From Achromobacter pulmonis (lineage in GTDB: Bacteria; Pseudomonadota; Gammaproteobacteria; Burkholderiales; Burkholderiaceae_B), in the NCBI RefSeq assembly GCF_902859765.1, contig NZ_CADIJV010000041.1:1-34522 (forward strand): DNA of 34,522 nucleotides. The letters are read 5' to 3'. Shown in pieces: positions 27,051 through 33,475 of the stretch (position 1 is the first letter of the stretch; each line of letters begins with the position of its first letter). A model generated the notes under the pieces. That model made no database searches. It had not been told where the DNA came from and worked only from the letters and a program-made list of their open reading frames with translations. The position numbers and the translations under genes are program-made.

Positions 27051-27077
27051 GCCACCGTGCGCGGCGCCCGTGGTGGC
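27051..27077. terminator. Hairpin between convergent carotenoid oxygenase and DUF2894 genes
   Basis: GCCACC (27051-27056) pairs with GGTGGC (27072-27077) around a GC-rich loop in the 50-base gap between the convergent stops. The stem is short and there is no T tract, so this is tentative. Confidence 0.35.
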
Positions 27078-27085
27078 CTTGTCCC

Positions 27086-27826
27086 TCAGCGGCTCTTGGC
27101 GCGCGCGCTTTTCCGCGCGCCCGCGCGCGGCGCTTCCTTGGCGGGCGGCGCTGCCGCCGCCGTCAACTGCTCCATCCAGGCCAGCGCCTCGGTGTAGCCC
27201 ACGAACTGTTGCAGGTAGCCCGGCGACAGTTCGCGCATCAACGACAGCGCGCGGTGCACCAGTTGGTTGGAGTTGAGCGGGCCGGCGTTCTTGTGCACCT
27301 GTTCCTGCGACTGGCGCACTTGACGGTCGGCGCTCAGGCCCGACCAGATCTCGCGCAGTCCGTCCAGCACTGGCAGGTCGGGGTAGGCATCGCGGCGCGC
27401 CTGCGCCGCGATGGCGTCGGGGTCGTCGCCGGGGGCGCCGGGGTAGGCGAGGTATGCCGCCAGTTCTGCCAGCGGGCCGCGCGTGGCGGCCGCGGGCGCC
27501 ATGGCGGGCGTGGGCGAGTCGGCTTCGTCCGCCCCGGTGGCGGAGACCGTGGCGCGGGCCGCGGCGGCCTCGGCGATGCGCGCCGCATACGCGTCCAGCA
27601 ACGCCGCCAGGCGCGCGTCCAGCCTGGCGCGGGCCGCGCCAGCGTGGGCGGCGGCGCGCCGGGCCAGCGCTTCGATGAATTGGAAGCCGACCGGATCGAG
27701 GCGGTCGTCGCCGCGCTCGCGCCAGGCCTGCAAGGCGGCGAGCGTGGCGTCGCCGGGCGGTTCGGCCGGCGCTGCCGGTTGCGCGCCGTCCATCAGCGCC
27801 GGGCCAAGACCGCCATCACTGGCCAC
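27086..27826 (-). CDS. DUF2894-family protein, last gene of the DUF802/OmpA operon
   Basis: A 246-residue protein beginning with a GTG at 27826, with GGAG about seven bases upstream; the gene overlaps the end of the OmpA-like gene by 11 bases, so translation is coupled. There is no signal peptide or membrane helix. The N-terminal half (about 25-110) is alanine-rich and helical; the conserved core is at about 115-220 (PDLPVLDGLREIWSGLSADRQ, GPLNSNQLVHRALSLMREL, SPGYLQQFVGYTEALAWMEQL). The last 17 residues are rich in Ala, Lys and Arg, like a nucleic-acid-binding tail. The family is unknown. It always seems to go with an OmpA/MotB-like gene, so a cytoplasmic accessory or effector of that membrane complex is likely, by inference. 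Confidence 0.78.
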   Translation of the reverse strand: MASDGGLGPALMDGAQPAAPAEPPGDATLAALQAWRERGDDRLDPVGFQFIEALARRAAAHAGAARARLDARLAALLDAYAARIAEAAAARATVSATGADEADSPTPAMAPAAATRGPLAELAAYLAYPGAPGDDPDAIAAQARRDAYPDLPVLDGLREIWSGLSADRQVRQSQEQVHKNAGPLNSNQLVHRALSLMRELSPGYLQQFVGYTEALAWMEQLTAAAAPPAKEAPRAGARKSARAKSR

Positions 27827-28472
27827 GCGGGGTCTCCGTGCCGTTGGACGGCTTGGGAATCGGCGTGATTTCGACCCGGCGGTTCTGCGCGCGGCCGTCC
27901 TCGTCGGCGTTCGAGGCCACCGGCTGCTCGGCGCCGAAAGCGGCGGCGAACACCAGCGACGACGGCACGCCTTCGTCGATCAGGGCGCGGGTGACGGTCA
28001 GCGCGCGTTGCGCCGACAGGTCCCAGTTGTCGGCAAAGCGCCGGTTGCCTTCGCGCACCAGTTGGTCGTCGGTAAAACCGCTGACCATCAGGATCTCGTC
28101 GTTGTTCTTCAGATAGGCCGACAGCGGCGCGATCAGGCTTTGCAGCACCTCGCGGCCTTGCGGCTGCAACTGGTCGGAATTGAGCGCGAACAGCACGCTG
28201 CCGCTGATGCCGATGCGGCCGTTGATCAGCGTCACGCGGCCGGCCGCCAGCGGCGCGGCCAGGGCCTGTTCCAGTGTCTGGCGGCGCTGGGTCTCCTCCT
28301 GGCGCTGTTTGACCTCGCGTTCGAGCTGGGTCGACAGCTCCAGCTGCACGGCCACCACGCTCACCAGGATCAGCACGAAGGCGCCCAGCAGTACCGACAT
28401 CAGGTCGCCGAACACGGCCCAGGTCGGCACCGCCGGTTCGACGCCGCCGTCGATGTCCTCGCCCGCGCTCAT
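27816..28472 (-). CDS. OmpA/MotB-like peptidoglycan-binding protein with one transmembrane helix (ZorB/MotB-type stator subunit)
   Basis: A 218-residue protein. A short cytoplasmic N-terminus leads into one transmembrane helix (about 21-43, following PTWAVFGDLMSVLLGAFVL). D23 sits at its cytoplasmic edge, where MotB, TolR, ExbD and ZorB have the proton-carrying aspartate; the tryptophan before it is MotB-like. A coiled stretch (about 45-75) leads to an OmpA domain (about 85-205) with SGFTDDQLV and NWDLSAQRALTVTRALI, containing the Asp and Arg that hold meso-diaminopimelate. Its ATG overlaps the stop of the DUF802 gene by four bases (ATGA). It should anchor the DUF802 complex to the cell wall and carry ions. 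Confidence 0.9.
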   Translation of the reverse strand: MSAGEDIDGGVEPAVPTWAVFGDLMSVLLGAFVLILVSVVAVQLELSTQLEREVKQRQEETQRRQTLEQALAAPLAAGRVTLINGRIGISGSVLFALNSDQLQPQGREVLQSLIAPLSAYLKNNDEILMVSGFTDDQLVREGNRRFADNWDLSAQRALTVTRALIDEGVPSSLVFAAAFGAEQPVASNADEDGRAQNRRVEITPIPKPSNGTETPRGQ

Positions 28473-31400
28473 GCCGCTTGCGCTCCGGCGCTGGCAGCGC
28501 GCTGGCTGGCCAGCTCGCGCAGGTTCTCGACGATCTGCTTCTGCGACATGGTGCTCAGGTCGACCACCTCACGCGCCTGCGCCACGTAGTAGGCCAGTTG
28601 CTCGTCGCCACGCGCGATCGACTTGTCCAGCGCCGCCTCGATGCGCTCCAGATGCGCCACCAGCTTGTCGTTGGATTCGCCGAACAGGCGCACCGCGGCG
28701 CCGAAGGCTTCGCCCAGGCTGGCCACCTCGGCCGCGCCGCTGGTCACCTGCGCGGCCACGTCGTCCAGGCGCTCGGTTTCGGCTTCAACCTGCTGGGTGA
28801 ATTGCGCGCCGACCCGGTCCAGCAAATCCGAGGACGACGACACCAGCGCGTCCACCGCGCTGCGCTGCTCGCTGGAGGCGTGGTTGACCGCGTCCAGCAG
28901 CGTCGCCAGCGTGTCCAGCAGGCGGTTGCGCTCTTCCAGCATGGCGTTGTCGTAGGCCAGGCTGTCGGACAGTTTCTGCCGCAGTTCGCCGATGACCTCG
29001 GCGGCCGCGCGTGGCGCCTCGGAGGCGGCCTGCACCAGCTGGCCGATTTCGGCGATGGTGCCGCTGGCGTGGGCTTCGGTCTGGACGGCGATGTCCTGGG
29101 CGGTCTGCGCCAGGGTGGCGCAGATCTCCTGCTGCAGGGCGGCGCTGCGTGCGCCGGCCTGTTCCCATTCGTGGCGCAGCGCCTCGGCCATGCGGCCCAG
29201 CTCGCCGGTCCAGGCGGCCAGGCGTTCCTGGTCGCGCGCGGCCAGTTCGGCCTGCAGGCCGGCCTGCGACTGGCCCAGGGTCTGCAGTAGCGATGCCGAA
29301 TGCTGCTCGAAGGCGGCCGCGGCGGTGGTCAGGGCCTGCTGATTGTCGCTGGCCAGTTTCTCGTTGGCCAGTTCCTGGCGCACCTGGGCATCGCTCCAGG
29401 CCTGCGTGACGCCGCCGGCCGCCGTTTCCAGGCGAGCCGAGAGGTTTTCCAGCAGCGCGGCCTGCGCCTGGGTCTGGGTGGTGAGGTCTTGCGCGGTGCG
29501 CGCCAGCAACTGTTCCAGTTCCTGGTGGCGGGCGGCGGTGAGTTCGCCGGCCTGGCGCCATTCGCGGCCCAGATCGGTGGCGATGGCGCCGAGCGAGGCG
29601 TGCCAGGCCGCCAGGCGCTCCTCGTCCCGCGAGGCCAGGGCGGCCTGCAGGTCGGCATGCGACTGGTCCAGCGTGCGCAGCAGCGAGGCGGAATGTTGTT
29701 CGAAAGCGGCGGCCGCGGCGGCCAGGGCCTGCTGCGTGTCGCCGGCCAGCTTTTCGCTGGTCAGTTCCTGGCGCACCTGCGCCTCGGTCCAGGCCTGGGT
29801 CACGCCGCTGGCGGCCGATTCGATGCGGGTGGCGACCGTGTCCAGCAGCGCGGCCTGTGCTTCGGCACGGGTCGTCAGGTCCTGCGCGGTCTGCGCCAGC
29901 GTCTGGCTGACTTCCTGCTGGCGGGCGGCGGCTTGCGCGCCGGCCTGCTCCCATTCGCGGCCGAGCTTGTCGGTGAGGGCGCCGAGCGTGCCGGCCCAGG
30001 CGGCCAGGCGCTGCTCGTCGCGGGACGCCAGGGCGGCCTGCAGGTCGGCGTGCGACTGGTCCAGGGTGCGCAGCAGCGTCGAGGCGTGTTGCTCGAAGGT
30101 GGCGGCGGCGGCGGCCAGGGCCTCGCGGTTGTCGCCGGCCAGCTTTTCGCCGACCTGCGCCTGGCGTTCCAGCGCCTCGTGCCATTGCGCCGAGACGTTG
30201 CCGGCGGCGCTTTCCAGGCGGGCCGAGACGTTCTCCAGCAGGCCGGCCTGGGTCTGCGCGCGCTCGGTCAGTTCCTGCGCGGTGTGGGCCAGCGCCTGGT
30301 TGATTTCCCGCTGGCGTTCGGCGGCCTGCGCGCCGGCCTGCTGCCATTCCTGGCGCAGGGTGGCGGACAGGGCGCCCAGGGTTTCGGTCCACGCGGCCAG
30401 GCGTTGCTGGTCGCGCGAGGCCAGCTCGGATTGCAGGGCGGTGTGCGATTGGTTCAGCGTGCGCAGCAACGACGCCGAATGCTGCTCGAAGCTGGCGGCG
30501 GCGGCCGTCAGCGCCTGCAGGTTGTCGCCGGCCAGTTTCTCACTGGCGCGTTCCTGGCGGCTCAGCGCCACGTTCCAGGCCTCGGACATGCTGCCCGAGG
30601 ACGCTTGCAGGCGCTCGGACACGCTGTCCAGCAGGGCGGCCGAGCGTTGTTCGAAGGTCTGGGCGAAGCGTTCCAGCGAATCGCGCAGGTCCTGCGCCAG
30701 CGTTTCGCTGGCGCGCTGCTGGCCGGCCAGTGCCTGGTTCCAGATGCCCGCCACGTCGCGGGTGGCGGCTTGCAGGCCGGCGGTCATGCCGTCCAGTTGG
30801 CGCTGCACCGCCTGGGTCACGTTGTCATGCAGCGAGGCGGTCTCGCGCGACAGACCAGCCATGGTGGCTTCGACCGCCGGTTGCAAGGCCGCGCCGGCCG
30901 AACGGGCGCTTTCGGCCACGCTCTCCTTCATCGATTGTTCCAGCACGGCGGCCAGGCGCGCGTAGGCGGCCTCGGCCTTGCCCTGGAACGCGTCCTGGCT
31001 GGCGAGCTGGCGCTCGTTCAGGGTGTGGTTCTGCTGTTCCAGGTTGCGCATCATGGCGTCCAGGCGGTCGACCAGCGCGGGCATGGTCTCGGCCTGCTGT
31101 TGCAGCACTTCGGCCTGGCGTTGCAGCAGCTTGAAGCTCTCTTCGCGCTGGTGCGCCTGGCTGTACAGGCGCAGCGTGGTGGCGGCCTTGGCGTCGAGCA
31201 GTTGCGCGGCCAGGATGCGGTCGCGCCGGCACAGGGCGGCCAACAGGCCGAGCATGGCCGAGGTGGCCACGCCGGCGATCGAGGTGCCGAAAGCGAAGCC
31301 CAGGCCCTTGACCGGGGCGGCCAGCGAGGCACGGATGGCGGCCAGGTCGGTGGCGCTTTCCAGGGCGGTGCCGGTGCCGCGCAGCGTCACCACCATGCCC

Positions 31401-31768
31401 AGGAAGGTGCCCAGCATGCCCAGCAGCACCAGCAGGCCGACCAGGTAGGGCGTGAGCGCCGGGCCGGGCAGGCCCACGCGTTCGCCTTCGATGCGCAGCC
31501 GCACCGGATTGCGCAGCGCGGCGGGCAACTGGTCGAGCCAGCCCCCCAGGCTGGCGGGCGCTTCCGACAGCTTGCCGACCGCGCCCCGCAGGGACGAGGT
31601 GGCCTGCTGGTAGCGCAGCAATTCGAGCGCGCCGGCCAGGTAGCAGGCGCAGATCAGCAGCGTGACGGCCAGGGCCAGGGGATTGGTGCCCGCGTAGCCC
31701 GCGCCGATCCAGCCGGCCACAGCCAGGCCACCGAGGAAAACAACAATATTGATCAGGTATTTGGACAT
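28469..31768 (-). CDS. DUF802 protein: MotA/TolQ/ZorA-like membrane unit with very long helical tail
   Basis: A 1,099-residue protein from the ATG at 31768 (MSKYLINIVVF). Four membrane helices are predicted at about 5-27, 31-52, 106-128 and 155-180. The third and fourth, with GLLVLLGMLGTFLGMVVTL (about 111-129) and KGLGFAFGTSIAGVATSAML (154-173), resemble MotA, TolQ, ExbB and ZorA ion-channel helices, with polar residues T121, T162 and S163 inside. After about residue 190 everything is alpha-helical and rich in Gln, Ala, Leu and Glu. Residues 372-426 are a first, short unit and residues 427 to about 905 contain four near-perfect 131-residue repeats (starts 427, 558, 689, 820). The last 190 residues are a different helical region. 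It is 10 bases after the DUF3348 gene and overlaps the OmpA-like gene by four bases. Confidence 0.88.
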   Translation of the reverse strand: MSKYLINIVVFLGGLAVAGWIGAGYAGTNPLALAVTLLICACYLAGALELLRYQQATSSLRGAVGKLSEAPASLGGWLDQLPAALRNPVRLRIEGERVGLPGPALTPYLVGLLVLLGMLGTFLGMVVTLRGTGTALESATDLAAIRASLAAPVKGLGFAFGTSIAGVATSAMLGLLAALCRRDRILAAQLLDAKAATTLRLYSQAHQREESFKLLQRQAEVLQQQAETMPALVDRLDAMMRNLEQQNHTLNERQLASQDAFQGKAEAAYARLAAVLEQSMKESVAESARSAGAALQPAVEATMAGLSRETASLHDNVTQAVQRQLDGMTAGLQAATRDVAGIWNQALAGQQRASETLAQDLRDSLERFAQTFEQRSAALLDSVSERLQASSGSMSEAWNVALSRQERASEKLAGDNLQALTAAAASFEQHSASLLRTLNQSHTALQSELASRDQQRLAAWTETLGALSATLRQEWQQAGAQAAERQREINQALAHTAQELTERAQTQAGLLENVSARLESAAGNVSAQWHEALERQAQVGEKLAGDNREALAAAAATFEQHASTLLRTLDQSHADLQAALASRDEQRLAAWAGTLGALTDKLGREWEQAGAQAAARQQEVSQTLAQTAQDLTTRAEAQAALLDTVATRIESAASGVTQAWTEAQVRQELTSEKLAGDTQQALAAAAAAFEQHSASLLRTLDQSHADLQAALASRDEERLAAWHASLGAIATDLGREWRQAGELTAARHQELEQLLARTAQDLTTQTQAQAALLENLSARLETAAGGVTQAWSDAQVRQELANEKLASDNQQALTTAAAAFEQHSASLLQTLGQSQAGLQAELAARDQERLAAWTGELGRMAEALRHEWEQAGARSAALQQEICATLAQTAQDIAVQTEAHASGTIAEIGQLVQAASEAPRAAAEVIGELRQKLSDSLAYDNAMLEERNRLLDTLATLLDAVNHASSEQRSAVDALVSSSSDLLDRVGAQFTQQVEAETERLDDVAAQVTSGAAEVASLGEAFGAAVRLFGESNDKLVAHLERIEAALDKSIARGDEQLAYYVAQAREVVDLSTMSQKQIVENLRELASQRAASAGAQAA
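29056..30490 (-). repeat. Tandem 393-bp in-frame repeats within the DUF802 gene
   Basis: Four head-to-tail units of 393 bases (131 codons) begin with FEQH at minus-strand positions 30490, 30097, 29704 and 29311, the last one fading near 29056. Units 2 and 3 are the most alike (LLRTLDQSHADLQAALASRD in both). Each unit carries two heptad-like parts, one resembling the short unit at residues 372-426. Confidence 0.85.
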
Positions 31769-31778
31769 AGTGTCCCGG

Positions 31779-32663
31779 TTAGCTGGCGCGAAGGGCGGCA
31801 AGCAGCCCTTCGACCGGTTGTAAACGAATATCCAGTTCGGCCAGCAGCACGCTGCGCATATCCTTGCGGAACGTCTCCAGCCACGCGCCCGGCGTGGGCG
31901 CGGGTCGTACGGGCGACGGCGCGCCGACTGGCGCCGCCACGCCCGGGCCCGCGCCGTTCTGCGGGCTGCCGTCGGGCGCATCCAACGCCTCGGCGTCGGC
32001 CGGCGCGTCAGCCCCGGCTGCGGCGGGCGTTTCGGCCGCGGCTTGCGCGTCAGTCTGTGCCGCCGCTTCCAGCGCGGCCTGTTCGGCCTGCCGCAGCCGG
32101 TCGAAATGCCCTTGCAGCAGCTTCGGAATCGCGCCCAGCAGGGTCCGCTCGCGCGGCAGCAGGGCGCGGTCCATGATGGCGTCCACCACCGCCAGCCGCG
32201 TCATTTCCGGCGTCTTGGCCGCGACCATGCCGCGCAGGCGGCTGCGCAGATTGCCGATACTGGTTTCCATCGTGTGCTGCAACGACAGATAGCGCTGACG
32301 GAAATTCGAATAATCGGCTTCGTCGGACTGCAGCGCCGCCACCTTGGCGGCCACCTGGCCCGGCATCATTCGTTTGGCGGCCGTGGCCGCGGTGTCGCTG
32401 GCGATGGCATCGGCCAGCGTGACGCGCACGCGTTCGCACTCGCGCTCTTCGGCGCTGCTGAACCTGCGCGCGCCGGGCGCGATCGCCGGCGGGCGGTTGT
32501 TCAGGGCCGCGGACAGGGCAATCGCGTCGGTCCAGCCGAGCCATTGGCTCAGATGATCGGACAACGGTTGCCGGGATTGCGGCGCGTCGACATCCGTCAG
32601 GCGAGTCAGCAAGCGAATGAGCGTCGGGCCGCTTAAACCTGTGCGCTGTGGGGCTTGCAACAT
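31779..32663 (-). CDS. DUF3348-family protein, first gene of the motor-like operon
   Basis: A 294-residue soluble protein from ATG 32663 (MLQAPQRTGLSGPTLIRLLTRLTD), with GGTGG just before the start. No signal peptide or membrane helix. Residues 1-205 are helical and conserved in the family (LSDHLSQWLGWTDAIALSAAL, YSNFRQRYLSLQHTMETSIG, LRSRLRGMVAAKTPEMTRLA). An alanine/proline linker (about 206-262) leads to a short C-terminal helix (FRKDMRSVLLAELDIRLQPVEGLLAALR), a common way to tether a protein to a partner. The gene starts the operon, 10 bases before the DUF802 gene. Function is unknown; a cytosolic partner of the membrane motor is inferred. Confidence 0.8.
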   Translation of the reverse strand: MLQAPQRTGLSGPTLIRLLTRLTDVDAPQSRQPLSDHLSQWLGWTDAIALSAALNNRPPAIAPGARRFSSAEERECERVRVTLADAIASDTAATAAKRMMPGQVAAKVAALQSDEADYSNFRQRYLSLQHTMETSIGNLRSRLRGMVAAKTPEMTRLAVVDAIMDRALLPRERTLLGAIPKLLQGHFDRLRQAEQAALEAAAQTDAQAAAETPAAAGADAPADAEALDAPDGSPQNGAGPGVAAPVGAPSPVRPAPTPGAWLETFRKDMRSVLLAELDIRLQPVEGLLAALRAS

Positions 32664-32775
32664 ACCACCAGAGTCAAAAAGGGGGGAGTTTACACGCTGG
32701 CGGCGGCTCGCTGGGGCGGGAAAAGGCCGCCGCGCCTGGACCTGCAACAATTTGTCAGGGCGGCGCGGCGGCGCG

Positions 32776-32794
32776 GGTCTGAAAAAAGCAGACC
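32776..32794. other. Small inverted repeat after the beta-propeller gene
   Basis: GGTCTG (32776-32781) and CAGACC (32789-32794) are complementary with a loop of AAAAAAG. It is four bases beyond the beta-propeller stop codon and 113 bases upstream of the DUF3348 start. In the minus strand the T run is in the loop rather than after the stem, so it is not a textbook terminator. The rest of the 134-base gap holds the probable DUF3348 promoter, which I could not define. Confidence 0.3.
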
Positions 32795-32797
32795 GGA

Positions 32798-33439
32798 TCA
32801 GGATGCCGTGCTCGGACGGCGCACCGCGCGCAGCCGGCCGCTGTTGCCGCCGCCGCAATAGAACACGCCATCGCCATCCGATTCGAGGCCGGAAATGCCT
32901 ACGCCGGCGGGCATCTGCAGGCGCTCCAGCACCTCGCCGTTGGCCGGATCGACCCGCCGTAATTCGCTGGCGTCGTTTTCCCAGGTGGCGTGCCATAGGC
33001 CGCCATCGACCCAGCTGACCCCGGTTACGTAGCGGTCGGATTCGAGGGTGCGCACGATGGCGCCGGTGGCCGGGTCGACCTGGTGGATCTTGCGGTCGGG
33101 ATAGCGGCCGATCCACAGCATGCCTTCGGCCCAGGCCATGCCGGAATTGCCTTCGCCAGGGGGCGCGGGCACCGTCGACAGCACCTGGCCCGAGGCCGGG
33201 TCGATCTTCTGGATGACGTCGCCGGCGATCTGGTAGAGGTGCGTGCCGTCAAAGGCGGTGCCGGCGCGCGCGGCCACGTCGATGGTCTGTATCACCGCGC
33301 CGCTGGCCGGGTCCAGGGCGTGCAGCTTTTCGCCGACGGCGATCCAGACGCGGCCGCCATCGTAAGACACCCCGTGCACGTCGCTGACGCCGGGGAAGGG
33401 ACCGTATTCGCGGAGGATTTCTGCGGGTTTGGCTTTCAT
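32798..33439 (-). CDS. Small beta-propeller protein (Vgb/YncE-like repeats)
   Basis: A 213-residue protein with no signal peptide. It contains repeated blade motifs about 42-47 residues apart: LDPASGAVIQTID, IDPASGQVLSTVP, VDPATGAIVRTLE and VDPANGEVLERLQ, each followed by a WxA/WIG-type strand. That is the pattern of Vgb, YncE or glutamine-cyclotransferase-like propellers, but four to five blades is short for a closed ring, so it may form a small ring or pair up. No catalytic site is recognisable. The start at 33439 has AGGAC seven bases upstream. A regulator gene lies 36 bases upstream on the same strand, so the two are likely a pair with a sensing or enzymatic role. Confidence 0.8.
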   Translation of the reverse strand: MKAKPAEILREYGPFPGVSDVHGVSYDGGRVWIAVGEKLHALDPASGAVIQTIDVAARAGTAFDGTHLYQIAGDVIQKIDPASGQVLSTVPAPPGEGNSGMAWAEGMLWIGRYPDRKIHQVDPATGAIVRTLESDRYVTGVSWVDGGLWHATWENDASELRRVDPANGEVLERLQMPAGVGISGLESDGDGVFYCGGGNSGRLRAVRRPSTAS

Positions 33440-33475
33440 GTCGATGTCCTGTTCAAGAAAGAAGACGTCTCCATC

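Noticed and set aside
29056-30490. CRISPR array or satellite DNA
   Set aside because: The 393-bp periodicity is in frame, lies inside a single coding sequence, and encodes a helical repeat without spacer-like variable segments.
29300-32176. A long plus-strand open frame (over 900 codons) opposite the DUF802 gene
   Set aside because: It is a mirror of the GC-biased coding pattern of the minus-strand gene; the predicted protein is low-complexity and Arg/Gly-rich with no domain.
27086-32663. A complete Zorya type I or II anti-phage system
   Set aside because: Only ZorA/ZorB-like proteins are seen. There is no ZorC, ZorD helicase or ZorE HNH nuclease gene in the window, so the known system name cannot be applied.
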